DNA of 64,000 bases from GCA-002712045 sp028112705 (GCA_028112705.1 JAOGYN010000010.1:1-64000), one strand, 5' to 3'. Shown: positions 34,173 to 43,384, counted from the stretch's first letter. Notes: generated by a model not told the origin, from the letters alone. Translations and numbers: made by a program.

Positions 34173-36359
34173 ATGCAGACTATTAAAAACCCATCAGTTT
34201 CCAAAAATATTAAAGATAAATTAAAACTGGAAGGTGGAAAAAAATTTATAATGGAGACTCCCTTTAATCCAGCAGGGGATCAACCAAAAGCTATTTCAGA
34301 ATTGTACGAAGGTCTTAATGCAGGCGAGCAGACCCAAGTTCTCCTAGGGGCGACAGGAACAGGTAAGACTTTTACTATGGCAAAAGTAATTGAAGCAACC
34401 CAGCGCCCTGCTATTATTTTAGCACCTAATAAAACGTTAGCAGCACAACTTTATGGCGAATTTAAGAGTTATTTTCCTAATAATTCTGTAGAATATTTTG
34501 TAAGTTTTTATGATTACTATCAACCAGAAGCTTACGTAGCTCGCACAGATACTTACATCGAAAAAGAAAGCACAATTAATGAACAGATTGATCGTATGCG
34601 TCACTCAGCAACCCGTTCTTTATTAGAACGAGATGATGTCATAATTGTAGCTTCTATTAGCTGTATTTACGGCATTGGGTCTGTTGAAACCTATGGGACA
34701 ATGATCCAAGAGCTCGAAGCAAATAATAATTATGAACAGCGTAAAATCATGGCAGATCTAATAGCCCAACAATACAAAAGAAATGATAATTCTTTTTCTA
34801 GAGGAACATTCAGGGTTAGAGGGGATAGTTTAGAAATTTGGCCTGCCCATCTTGAAGATCGAGGTTGGAGATTATCTTTTTTTGGTGACGAGCTTGAAAC
34901 AATTACTGAATTTGATACGTTAACTGGTGCAAAAACATCTTTTTTAGAAAAAATAAGAATTTATGCAAACTCACATTACGTCATCCCACGCCCTACTCAA
35001 CAGCAGGCAATAAAAAACATACGAAAAGAGCTAACATCACGCCTAAAATATCTTGAAAAGGAAGGTAAACTATTAGAAGCACAAAGATTAGAACAAAGGT
35101 GTAATTTTGATTTAGAAATGCTTGAAGCTACAGGTTCATGCTCGGGTATTGAAAATTACTCTCGCTATCTTACAGGGCGAGAACCAGGGGAGCCACCACC
35201 CACACTATTTGAATATATCCCAGATCATGCATTGGTTTTTGCAGATGAAAGTCACGTATCTATTCCACAGATAAATGGAATGTACAAAGGGGATTACAAG
35301 CGTAAATTTAATCTCTCTGAACATGGGTTTCGTTTGCCATCTTGCATGGACAACAGACCATTAAAATTTGAGGAATGGGATGCTATGCGTCCTCAAACAA
35401 TCTGCGTTTCAGCCACACCATCAAATTGGGAGATGGAGCAGTCTGATGGTGTCTTTGCAGAGCAAATTATTCGTCCCACAGGACTTTTAGATCCACCAGT
35501 AGAGATAAGACCTGTAGAAATGCAAGTTGATGACTTGCTTGAAGAAGTTAGAAAAGTAAGCCTTCAAGGTCTTAGAACTTTGGTAACAACCCTTACAAAG
35601 CGAATGGCTGAAGATCTGACTGAATACATGCATGAACAAGGGATAAGAGTACGTTATATGCACTCAGATATAGACACCTTAGAAAGAATAGAAATCCTAA
35701 GAGATCTAAGACTTGGTACTTTTGATGTATTAATTGGAATAAACTTATTACGGGAAGGTTTGGATATACCAGAATGCGGTCTAGTTGCTATTTTAGATGC
35801 TGACAAAGAAGGTTTTTTGAGATCTCAGACATCCCTTGTTCAAACTATTGGAAGAGCTGCAAGGAATTCTGAAGGTAGGGTCATTATGTATGCTGACCGC
35901 ATCACTGGATCAATGGAACGTGCATTAGATGAAACAAACAGACGGCGGGAAAAACAGCATCAATATAATTTAGATAATAACATAACTCCTGAGACTATTA
36001 AAAAAAACGTACAGGATGTTCTTGCAGGTTTATATAAAGGAGATACTGACTCATCGCGCATCACAGCTACTGTAGAAAAACCTTTAGTTGGTGCTAATTT
36101 AACCAAACATCTAGAAAGCTTGAGAACAGATATGTTAAAAGCGGCCGAAAATTTAGAATTTGAAGAGGCCGCCAGGATAAGAGACGAAGTTAGGCGATTA
36201 GAAACAGTGGAGCTTACAATTTCAAATGATCCACTTGCACGCCAATCAGCAATAGAAGCTGAAGTTGAAAAATCACAAGTGGTGAAGGGGCGATCTAGCG
36301 CTGGACGTGCGGGTACTTTCAACAAAAAAGGAAAATCACAACGCTCTGCAAAATTTTAA
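34173..36359 (+). CDS. uvrB: Excinuclease ABC subunit B
   Basis: 728 residues. UvrB is the damage-verifying helicase-like subunit of nucleotide excision repair, working with UvrA and UvrC. Walker A G59-A-T-G-T-G-K65-T, the damage-probing beta-hairpin region YDYYQPEAYVARTDTYIEK, the DESHVSIPQ Walker B box and the QTIGRAARN motif VI are intact. A C-terminal UVR domain with FEEAARIRDEVRRLE binds UvrC. The start is uncertain: an ATG with a better ribosome binding site (AAGGA) lies at 34159 in another frame and opens a 21-codon reading frame. I see no clear alphaproteobacterial SOS box upstream. Confidence 0.97.
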   Translation: MQTIKNPSVSKNIKDKLKLEGGKKFIMETPFNPAGDQPKAISELYEGLNAGEQTQVLLGATGTGKTFTMAKVIEATQRPAIILAPNKTLAAQLYGEFKSYFPNNSVEYFVSFYDYYQPEAYVARTDTYIEKESTINEQIDRMRHSATRSLLERDDVIIVASISCIYGIGSVETYGTMIQELEANNNYEQRKIMADLIAQQYKRNDNSFSRGTFRVRGDSLEIWPAHLEDRGWRLSFFGDELETITEFDTLTGAKTSFLEKIRIYANSHYVIPRPTQQQAIKNIRKELTSRLKYLEKEGKLLEAQRLEQRCNFDLEMLEATGSCSGIENYSRYLTGREPGEPPPTLFEYIPDHALVFADESHVSIPQINGMYKGDYKRKFNLSEHGFRLPSCMDNRPLKFEEWDAMRPQTICVSATPSNWEMEQSDGVFAEQIIRPTGLLDPPVEIRPVEMQVDDLLEEVRKVSLQGLRTLVTTLTKRMAEDLTEYMHEQGIRVRYMHSDIDTLERIEILRDLRLGTFDVLIGINLLREGLDIPECGLVAILDADKEGFLRSQTSLVQTIGRAARNSEGRVIMYADRITGSMERALDETNRRREKQHQYNLDNNITPETIKKNVQDVLAGLYKGDTDSSRITATVEKPLVGANLTKHLESLRTDMLKAAENLEFEEAARIRDEVRRLETVELTISNDPLARQSAIEAEVEKSQVVKGRSSAGRAGTFNKKGKSQRSAKF

Positions 36360-36385
36360 TACTTTGTATTTCGTATAAATAACGT

Positions 36386-36413
36386 TTGATAAATGATTAA
36401 TTTCATTTATCAA
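36386..36413. repeat. Perfect 11-bp inverted repeat
   Basis: TTGATAAATGA (36386-36396) and TCATTTATCAA (36403-36413) are separated by 6 bases, in the 89-base gap between uvrB and the small secreted gene. There is no T tract. It could be a uvrB 3'-end structure or an operator for the downstream gene. Confidence 0.6.
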
Positions 36414-36448
36414 CTATCCTACACCGGGCTGAATAAAGGAGAAATAAA

Positions 36449-36676
36449 ATGAAGAAACTAATAGCCATCCTAGCAGTAGCATTAGCCATACCAACAATGG
36501 GCTTTGCTGAAGAACAGTATCCAAAAGAAATTTGTAAACAGATGTATGATACAATTGGAGTATTTCTTCAAATAGCTGATAAAGCTTGGAAATCACAGGA
36601 CGAAGAAAAAGCACTACTTTATTCAACAGCAGCAGCTAATTATGCAACTGTATACGAGACAACTTGCAAACGATAA
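36449..36676 (+). CDS. Small secreted protein of unknown function
   Basis: 75 residues with AAAGGAG about 7 bases upstream. A classical signal peptide (MKKLIAILAVALAIPTMGFA) would leave a mature protein of about 55 residues with E-E-Q at its start. The mature part is helical in composition and has exactly two cysteines, near its start (E-I-C-K) and end (T-T-C-K-R), which could form one disulfide closing a helical hairpin. I do not recognise a family. It stands alone between uvrB and the MFS gene and is preceded by the inverted repeat at 36386-36413. Confidence 0.75.
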   Translation: MKKLIAILAVALAIPTMGFAEEQYPKEICKQMYDTIGVFLQIADKAWKSQDEEKALLYSTAAANYATVYETTCKR

Positions 36677-36755
36677 GTAATACACTTGGCTACACCTTAC
36701 TTGCCATACATTAAAATAAAGTTTCTTATAAAATCGGAAATATTTTAAAGGTCTG

Positions 36756-38039
36756 TTGGAATTGTCAGCCAATATTATAATCAATGAAACTTCTAATTTA
36801 GGTGGCAAAAAAGCCTGGCTAATTTGGTCTTTAGCAGCAATAGCATTTGGATATGCTTTTTTGCACCGCGTTGCTCCAGGGGTCATGGTTCATGATTTAA
36901 TGCGTGACTTTGCAATAAGTGGAACAATGCTAGGTGCTCTCTCTGCATTATATTTTTATCCATATTTTCTTTTGCAAATCCCTTTGGGTGCCTTACTTGA
37001 TGTTTTGGGAACTCGTTATTTACTCTCCTTTGCTTTATTTTTAGCAGCATTGGGATCTATATTATTTGGGTCAGCAAATAACATAGAGATGGCATATCTT
37101 GGTAGGTTTTTAATAGGTGTTGGTTGCAGTGTTGGTTTCCTATCTGCCCTAACCCTCACAAGTAAATGGTTTCCAAAAAATAGGTTCGCGCTTTTGTCAG
37201 GCTTGACGATGCTAATTGCCATGATGGGCGCTATCTTGGGTCAAGCACCATTAGCACTGTTTATTTCCAATTTTGGTTGGAGATCAAGCATGTGGGTTTT
37301 AAGTATTTTTGGAATAATTCTTAGCCTTTTAGTTCTTATAATTGTGAGAAACGAACCAGGGGAAAAAATAAAACCACAAGTGATAAAAAATCCTTGGATG
37401 CAAATGCTTCAAAGCCTTCGTAAGGCATCAAGATCTTTTGAAATGTGGAAAATAGCTCTAGTTGCTGCCTCAATGAGTGGTCCAATGTTAACGCTTGGTG
37501 GATTGTGGGGAACACCTTACTTAATGAGTGCCTATGACCTTGGTAGATCAGAAGCCGCATTTTTAACATCATTTTTACTTTTTGGATGGGCTTTTGCCGC
37601 CCCATGTTTTGGATGGTTTTCTGATTTCTTAGGTCGGCGAAAGCCCATATTAATTGGAGGGTCAGCAGTCTTATCACTTACCCTTGGCTTGATAATACTT
37701 ATCCCCAGTACCAATCTTTACTTTACATTAGTATTATTCATACTGATTGGAGCATCTGGCTCAGTAATGGTAAGTGCCTTTGCTTTAGTTAAAGAAGCAA
37801 TATCAAAAGAAGCTCAAGGATCGGCTGTTGGCATTGTAAATGCAATGACCGTCGCAGCGGGAGCAATTCTTCAGCCATTTGTTGGCTTAATTTTAGACCT
37901 TAGGTGGGATGGTTTAATGTTAAATGGGGCGAGGATCTTTAACGAAACTGATTACCGTTTTGCATTTACAATTGTATTTGTATCATCCCTGATAGGTTTT
38001 TTTGTTAGTGTTACTCTTAAAGAACAACCCAAATTATAA
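36756..38039 (+). CDS. Major facilitator superfamily transporter
   Basis: 427 residues starting at a TTG preceded by AAAGG. Twelve hydrophobic segments in two halves fit MFS. The N-terminal half opens with WLIWSLAAIAFGYAFLHRVAPGV and has LLDVLGTRYLL in the loop between TM2 and TM3 (a motif-A variant); the second half has DFLGRRKPILIGG at the equivalent loop. This sub-branch is often annotated as an anion or dicarboxylate-type carrier, but the substrate cannot be deduced. The nuclease gene follows immediately. Confidence 0.88.
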   Translation: MELSANIIINETSNLGGKKAWLIWSLAAIAFGYAFLHRVAPGVMVHDLMRDFAISGTMLGALSALYFYPYFLLQIPLGALLDVLGTRYLLSFALFLAALGSILFGSANNIEMAYLGRFLIGVGCSVGFLSALTLTSKWFPKNRFALLSGLTMLIAMMGAILGQAPLALFISNFGWRSSMWVLSIFGIILSLLVLIIVRNEPGEKIKPQVIKNPWMQMLQSLRKASRSFEMWKIALVAASMSGPMLTLGGLWGTPYLMSAYDLGRSEAAFLTSFLLFGWAFAAPCFGWFSDFLGRRKPILIGGSAVLSLTLGLIILIPSTNLYFTLVLFILIGASGSVMVSAFALVKEAISKEAQGSAVGIVNAMTVAAGAILQPFVGLILDLRWDGLMLNGARIFNETDYRFAFTIVFVSSLIGFFVSVTLKEQPKL

Positions 38040-38055
38040 AAAAAGAAATCACAAA

Positions 38056-38556
38056 TTGAAATTTTTAAAATCAAGAGCTTTATATTTAATAATAATATCC
38101 ATCATTCTTTTTGGTTTTCTTGGAAAAACAATACAAAGAGAACAGAATACAGAAAATGTGGGTAATGATAAAACTCTTTCCTCAAACAATTATAATTTTT
38201 CAGGAACTGTAGATAGGGTTCGAGACGGAGATACTATTGTCGTAAACAACACCCCGATACGCTTAAGTGGCGTAACTTGTGATGAAATTGGTAGCCCACT
38301 TGGTGATAAGGCTAAGTTGTTTCTGAAAGCAAAAATAACCTCAAAAAATGCTAGATGCTTTCTTAATGGGGAGAAAAGTTATGATCGCAAGATTGGAAAG
38401 TGTTTGGTTGAAGACTTTGGCGATGTAGGTGCATTTATGATTAAATCAAAACTTTGCGGTAGGTGTCCAAGGTACGACAAAGAAGAGATTTACTTGGGAT
38501 TGCAAAACTCAATTGGAATGTTTGTAGGCAAGATGCCAAATTATTGTAAACTCTAG
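38056..38556 (+). CDS. Membrane-anchored thermonuclease-family protein
   Basis: About 166 residues from the TTG at 38056; an earlier in-frame TTG at 38002 would overlap the MFS gene. A hydrophobic segment (about residues 8-24) anchors or exports it, followed by a staphylococcal-nuclease (OB-fold) domain: G-T-V-D-R-V-R-D-G-D-T-I opening strand, I-R-L-S-G with the catalytic Arg, a C-D-E segment with the candidate catalytic Glu, and Y-D-R-K-I-G with the second Arg. It is probably an extracytoplasmic nuclease. Four or more cysteines (for example C-G-R-C-P) in the C-terminal half are unusual and may form disulfides. Confidence 0.8.
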   Translation: MKFLKSRALYLIIISIILFGFLGKTIQREQNTENVGNDKTLSSNNYNFSGTVDRVRDGDTIVVNNTPIRLSGVTCDEIGSPLGDKAKLFLKAKITSKNARCFLNGEKSYDRKIGKCLVEDFGDVGAFMIKSKLCGRCPRYDKEEIYLGLQNSIGMFVGKMPNYCKL

Positions 38557-38613
38557 GGATAATTTATTCTTCGTTGAACGTGCCAAGTTGCCAATTAAAC
38601 CTAAATATTAGTC

Positions 38614-39531
38614 TCATAGCACTTCTCCACCATTTTCCAACCAATAGCGGCAATCTGTGCTCAAAGCCTTATCGCAAGCTAATTCATAAAGCTTTAGTTC
38701 TTCCAATGATAATATGTCTTTCCATCGTCCGTTTATACCTTTGTGGATAAAAGTCTGTGCACCCCCTTTCCAGCTGGTACCACCATCCGGAACATAAGTT
38801 TCAGCAGCTGCTCGCATCGCAGTCAAAGATATTTTTCCCTCAACATCTTTTATCCGTGACAGATCAATATCAATATCTAAGAAATTAGCTATTTTAGCTA
38901 TCGACACTTTTATATCTTTTTTCATATCCGCATAATTTAAAAATAGAATATTAGGTAAATGACGATAGTTCCACCATGATTGAACTCCTTGCAGATGTGA
39001 CCAAAAAGGATAACCATCACTTTCCCAATCAAACCATCCTTTAGTGCACCACTCTCTCCAATAAGTATGAAAATCTTCTGGCGGTTGGGGAAACTCATCA
39101 CCTATCAATCCAGACGAATTAATAAAATCATAAACTTCTGGCGTGTAATTTAAATGGTGATTCCATAAAGATAAGGCAACATCTCTGCCATCACGACTTA
39201 CGTATATGTATTTGATCTCTGGAAAAAAATGTAAAGCATCTAATGGTAGATGGGTTTTAATCACTCTGCGATGCTTTTGCTCATTTAGCTCCCTCATAAT
39301 CACATCAATTGGAATATCGGTCGAGTCTAACCAGGGGCTGAATTCTGTTACTTTTTTGGGAAAATCTTGATTTGGAAATAAAAGGTTTACAACTAATGCT
39401 TGCGTCCATGTAGTACCAGCTTTTAAAGTCGTCGCTATGCATATATCATTGTTACGTGGGATGAAACCTGTCCATCGTTCACTATCGATATGATGGTTTT
39501 GAAACATTAAAGTCTTACTGGGATATTTCAT
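38614..39531 (-). CDS. PAPS-dependent sulfotransferase (cytosolic type)
   Basis: 305 residues of the Sulfotransfer_1 family. The 5'-phosphosulfate loop is T-T-L-K-A-G-T-T-W and the 3'-phosphate motif is Y-V-S-R-D-G-R-D-V; the C-terminal G-T-S-W-K-G..HKGINGRWKD matches the conserved R-K-G-x-x-G-x-W-K region of soluble eukaryotic-type enzymes. T-H-L-P provides the likely catalytic His. It would transfer sulfate from PAPS to an alcohol or amine on a small molecule; the acceptor is unknown. No PAPS synthesis genes are nearby. It is divergent from puuD. Confidence 0.9.
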   Translation of the reverse strand: MKYPSKTLMFQNHHIDSERWTGFIPRNNDICIATTLKAGTTWTQALVVNLLFPNQDFPKKVTEFSPWLDSTDIPIDVIMRELNEQKHRRVIKTHLPLDALHFFPEIKYIYVSRDGRDVALSLWNHHLNYTPEVYDFINSSGLIGDEFPQPPEDFHTYWREWCTKGWFDWESDGYPFWSHLQGVQSWWNYRHLPNILFLNYADMKKDIKVSIAKIANFLDIDIDLSRIKDVEGKISLTAMRAAAETYVPDGGTSWKGGAQTFIHKGINGRWKDILSLEELKLYELACDKALSTDCRYWLENGGEVL

Positions 39532-39637
39532 TATTTCTCCTAAATTAACAAATTATTTGAAACTTAGTAATTTCATTTAATTTTGAAAAGTCAATAAAAT
39601 GTGGATGCTTAAAGATCTCCTTATTTTTAAATTATTT

Positions 39638-39665
39638 TTGATAGTGAAGGCTTATTTTATATATT
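39638..39665 (+). promoter_or_regulatory. Candidate sigma70-type promoter for puuD
   Basis: TTGATA (39638-39643) and TATATT (39660-39665) each match consensus at five of six positions and are 16 bases apart. The pair lies about 50 bases upstream of the puuD start. Confidence 0.45.
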
Positions 39666-39714
39666 TTCAAAAGAATACAATATAAGTGATATCTAAGAAC
39701 GTTTGGAGTCAACA

Positions 39715-40932
39715 ATGTATGAATACGCTATAATTTGGGAATGGCTGAGTTTTGCTGCTAGATGGCTTCACGTTATCACAGCTATCGCATGGATTGGATC
39801 TTCATTCTATTTTATCGCCTTAGATTTAAGTCTACAAAAAAATCCCAACCTGCCCAAGAACGTACATGGAGAAGAATGGCAAGTACATGGTGGTGGCTTC
39901 TACCATATCCAAAAATATTTAGTTGCCCCAGCAGAACTACCAACCCATCTCACATGGTTTAAATGGGAAAGTTATGCAACCTGGGTTTCTGGCTTTGCGC
40001 TGATGTGCATAGTTTATTATGCTGGTGCAGATTTATATTTGATTGATAGAAATCTTTGGGATGTTGAGCCTTGGGTTGGAATACTAACCTCAATTGGTAC
40101 AATAGTTATTTCATATTTGATTTATGATCTTTTATGCAAATCAAAATTGGGGCAACAGCCCACATTATTGATGGTATTGCTGTATTTTATTTTAATTTTC
40201 GCGGCTTGGGGTTATACTCAGATTTTTACTGGTAGAGCAGCTTTTCTGCACCTTGGTGCAATCACTGCAACAATTATGTCATGTAATGTTTTCATGGTAA
40301 TTATTCCAAACCAAAAAGTAGTGGTGGCAGATTTAATTGCTAATAAGACACCAGATCCAAAATATGGTAAAATCGCAAAGCTTAGGTCAACTCACAACAA
40401 TTATCTAACTTTGCCAGTAATTTTCTTAATGCTATCAAACCATTATCCTTTAGCATTTGGAACAGAATATAATTGGGTTATTGCAAGTTTGGTTTTCTTA
40501 ATGGGTGTCACTATAAGACATTATTTTAATTCTATGCATGCCAGATCTGGAAAACCCACATGGACATGGGCTGTAACAATAATTATATTTCTAATAATAA
40601 TGTGGTTATCAACTGTTCCAAAAATCCTTAATACTAACATTAGCAAAATTCCAAAAAGTTCGGAAAGATTCTTAGAATCTCAGGAATTTGAGAACGTACA
40701 GGATATAATATTAACTCGATGCTCAATGTGTCATGCGGTAGAACCAGGATATATGGGTATTCATACAGCACCAAAAAATGTATTGTTGGAGACTAAAGAG
40801 CAAATAGCTCGTTATGCTCGAGATATATACCTCCAAGCGGGTCGTAGCAACGCTATGCCACCTGCAAATGTGTCTTGGATGGAAAAAGCCGAGAGAGCTT
40901 TACTCGTTAAATGGTATGAAGAATCTCTTTAG
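39715..40932 (+). CDS. puuD: Urate hydroxylase PuuD, membrane type with cytochrome c domain
   Basis: 405 residues from the ATG at 39715, with TTGGAG as ribosome binding site (an in-frame TTG at 39703 is part of that site). About eight hydrophobic segments carry several conserved histidines (for example H19 after ARWLH, and HLG in the middle). The C-terminal ~80 residues form a cytochrome c domain with C336-S-M-C-H340 and a likely axial Met in A-M-P-P-A-N. The family oxidises urate to 5-hydroxyisourate and passes electrons to a cytochrome rather than making hydrogen peroxide. Its product is the substrate of uraH, 9 kb downstream. Confidence 0.95.
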   Translation: MYEYAIIWEWLSFAARWLHVITAIAWIGSSFYFIALDLSLQKNPNLPKNVHGEEWQVHGGGFYHIQKYLVAPAELPTHLTWFKWESYATWVSGFALMCIVYYAGADLYLIDRNLWDVEPWVGILTSIGTIVISYLIYDLLCKSKLGQQPTLLMVLLYFILIFAAWGYTQIFTGRAAFLHLGAITATIMSCNVFMVIIPNQKVVVADLIANKTPDPKYGKIAKLRSTHNNYLTLPVIFLMLSNHYPLAFGTEYNWVIASLVFLMGVTIRHYFNSMHARSGKPTWTWAVTIIIFLIIMWLSTVPKILNTNISKIPKSSERFLESQEFENVQDIILTRCSMCHAVEPGYMGIHTAPKNVLLETKEQIARYARDIYLQAGRSNAMPPANVSWMEKAERALLVKWYEESL

Positions 40933-40956
40933 TTAATACCCATTGAGAAACGTAAA

Positions 40957-41244
40957 TTATTTCAATTCCATTTCAATAAATGACATTTGACTGGCGCCAT
41001 TATTTATTACGTTGTGCTTAATACCTTTTACTCTTCGATATGCTGTTCCCGCTGGAACTAAAACCTCACGACTAGAACCGTCACTTTCTTCCAGCATCAT
41101 TGGACAATCCACTATCGCTGTAATGACATAATCATATTCGTGTTGATGCCAACCTGTTTCTGAACCAGCTTCAAAATCAAAACGTGTAACCCTTACTCTG
41201 TCATCATCAATCAATAAAGTATCTATTGCTTTTGTTCTATTCAT
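40957..41244 (-). CDS. Small cupin-domain protein
   Basis: 95 residues, a single cupin barrel. Metal-ligand positions are G-W-H-Q-H-E-Y-D-Y (motif 1) and K-H-N-V-I-N (motif 2), with V-P-A-G-T-A-Y between them. Function is not identifiable; small cupins bind metals or carboxylates and may be enzymes or sensors. It lies 30 bases downstream of the 140-residue gene on the same strand and converges with puuD after 24 bases. Co-transcription with the upstream gene is likely. Confidence 0.82.
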   Translation of the reverse strand: MNRTKAIDTLLIDDDRVRVTRFDFEAGSETGWHQHEYDYVITAIVDCPMMLEESDGSSREVLVPAGTAYRRVKGIKHNVINNGASQMSFIEMELK

Positions 41245-41274
41245 TTTTCTACCTTTAAATAGTTGATTTTATTC

Positions 41275-41697
41275 TTAATGAATAATTACCTTTGAGTAAC
41301 TACTCCAATTTGTTGGTTTATCTTTTTCTGAAACAAAGACAGTTTGACTAATTGTCATTTGATTATACGAATTTGACAAATTTCGTCTAACCTCCATAAC
41401 TTTAATCCCATTTTTATAAGCTATTGTGTTGAGCTCTCTTTCTGAAACGATTGTCGAAGACAAACTGTCAGCTAAATCTCCACCCTTAAATGGCATTGCC
41501 AAATTATCTGGTCTACTTTTAAAAATAAAATCATGTCGTTCCCCAGTATTATCAAGCCAAACCATTTGAAATAGCAAATCTTTAGTTTTTTGAGTAATTT
41601 GATAGTGCCCATCCACGGGTGGAGCGCCTTGCTCATATACACAAGATCCTTTTATTAACGACCATTTTCCTAAAAATTGTTTAAATATCTTTTCCAT
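41275..41697 (-). CDS. Conserved-looking hypothetical protein, possibly calycin-like
   Basis: 140 residues, no signal peptide, no membrane segment. It starts E-K-I-F-K-Q-F-L-G-K-W-S-L, and the rest alternates hydrophobic and polar residues in a beta-barrel-like way, with F-Q-M-V-W-L-D and M-T-I-S-Q-T-V-F-V strands. An F-L-G-x-W opening is common in lipocalin/calycin-like ligand-binding barrels, but I cannot name a family. It is paired with the cupin gene downstream and divergent from the aldehyde dehydrogenase gene across 188 bases. Confidence 0.65.
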   Translation of the reverse strand: MEKIFKQFLGKWSLIKGSCVYEQGAPPVDGHYQITQKTKDLLFQMVWLDNTGERHDFIFKSRPDNLAMPFKGGDLADSLSSTIVSERELNTIAYKNGIKVMEVRRNLSNSYNQMTISQTVFVSEKDKPTNWSSYSKVIIH

Positions 41698-41885
41698 CTT
41701 TTCTCCAATTTGGAAGATATTCCCATTAACAGCTTACAACACAGCTAACTAATAACTCCCTTAAGAACCTTTTACATAATTTATACGCATTTTTAATCAC
41801 AAATAAATAAAATGTTAATTGAGAACTTGATCTTTATTAGAATTTAATCCCAATATTTAAAATAATCAATTATGTATAGGTCGCT

Positions 41886-43349
41886 ATGAAAAGTTATTAT
41901 AAAAATTATGTTGATGGGCAATGGATAGATGGAGGATCTGGTGTAATATCTGTAGATAATCCAGCAACAGGAGAGCATTTAGCTGATCAAGCTTGTGCCA
42001 GCTCGAAAGATATTGATTTGGCAGTTAAAGCTGCAAAACGTGTTCATGAAGCAAATCTTTTGAGTGCTATGCGTCCTGTTGATCGTGGCCGAATGGTAAA
42101 AAAGATGGGTAAGTTTCTAGAAGAAAATGCTTCGGCCATTGCTGAAGAATTAACCTTGGAAGCTGGCAAGCCATTATGGGAAGCTGAAATCGAAGTTAGA
42201 GGTGCTGCACGTTATTTTGAATATTACGGGAATCAAGCTGAAACGATCGAGGGGAAATCAATACCACTTGGTGAGAACTATTATGATTTTACTACTTACG
42301 AACCTTTCGGAGTTTCAGCTCAGATAATTCCTTGGAATTTCCCATTTGAAATGTCCTCCAGATCGTTATCAGCCGCCTTGACGACTGGTAATGCCTGCGT
42401 AGTAAAAACAGCTGAAAACGATCCCATAACTCAATATTGGTTTGCCAAAGCTGCTGAATATGCTGGATTTCCTCCTGGTGCGGTTAATATACTTTGTGGT
42501 TTAGGAAAGGAGGCAGGAGCAGCACTTTCATCACATCCAGATGTTAATCAAATTGTTTTCACAGGCTCTGTCGCCACAGGTTCAGCTATAGCCAGTGCCG
42601 CAGCCAAAAATATTGTTCCGTGTACATTAGAGCTTGGAGGCAAATCTGCAGCTATTGTTTTTGACGATGCAGATATTGATAATTTAATAGATTCAATTAG
42701 ATGGGGCATATTTTACAATGCGGGGCAGGTTTGTTCTGCTATGAGCAGAGTAATAGTTCCGCAAAAACTGCATGACGAAATTTCTGAGAGAGCCGGCGAG
42801 TTAGCAAAGTCTTTATCCGTTGGACCTGGATCAGAACGTACTAAATTTGGTTTAAATATGGGTTCAATGATATCAGAATTACAACGCGATCGAGCAATAA
42901 ACCTTTGCCAGAAAGCGCAAACAGAAGGAGCGACCACCGTAACTGGAGGTCACAAACTAAACAGACCTGGCTGGTTTTTAGAACCCACCGTATTTAGTAA
43001 CGTAAAGCCAGATATGGAGATTGCTCAAGTTGAGGTTTTTGGGCCAGTCTTATCAATCATACCTTATGAAACAGACGAACAGGCTATTAGTATAGCTAAT
43101 GGTACTGAATATGGATTAGTTTCTGGTGTCTTCACAAAAGATTTGGATAGAGCAATGTCCTCTGCAAAAAAAATGCGTGCAGGGCAAGTATTTGTAAATG
43201 AATGGTTTGCTGGAGGCGTTGAGACACCATTTGGGGGATATGGAAAATCTGGATATGGTAGAGAAAAAGGTAGGGAAGCTTTGTGGAATTATATACAAAC
43301 TAAAAATATTGCAATCCGACTCGGCAAAGGTGCTGCTGGACGAGCTTAA
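41886..43349 (+). CDS. NAD(P)-dependent aldehyde dehydrogenase
   Basis: 487 residues of the aldehyde dehydrogenase superfamily. Catalytic C283 lies in G-Q-V-C-S-A-M-S-R, the general-base E249 in L-E-L-G-G-K, and N151 in P-W-N-F-P; the cofactor loop F-T-G-S-V-A-T-G is at 225-232. The overall pattern is closest to betaine-aldehyde-like enzymes, but the substrate cannot be fixed by eye. The carboxymuconolactone-decarboxylase-type gene follows after 35 bases, which suggests a small degradative operon. Cytoplasmic. Confidence 0.92.
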   Translation: MKSYYKNYVDGQWIDGGSGVISVDNPATGEHLADQACASSKDIDLAVKAAKRVHEANLLSAMRPVDRGRMVKKMGKFLEENASAIAEELTLEAGKPLWEAEIEVRGAARYFEYYGNQAETIEGKSIPLGENYYDFTTYEPFGVSAQIIPWNFPFEMSSRSLSAALTTGNACVVKTAENDPITQYWFAKAAEYAGFPPGAVNILCGLGKEAGAALSSHPDVNQIVFTGSVATGSAIASAAAKNIVPCTLELGGKSAAIVFDDADIDNLIDSIRWGIFYNAGQVCSAMSRVIVPQKLHDEISERAGELAKSLSVGPGSERTKFGLNMGSMISELQRDRAINLCQKAQTEGATTVTGGHKLNRPGWFLEPTVFSNVKPDMEIAQVEVFGPVLSIIPYETDEQAISIANGTEYGLVSGVFTKDLDRAMSSAKKMRAGQVFVNEWFAGGVETPFGGYGKSGYGREKGREALWNYIQTKNIAIRLGKGAAGRA

Positions 43350-43384
43350 AAGATAGAAAATTTTAATTATGGATGATTTGTAAA

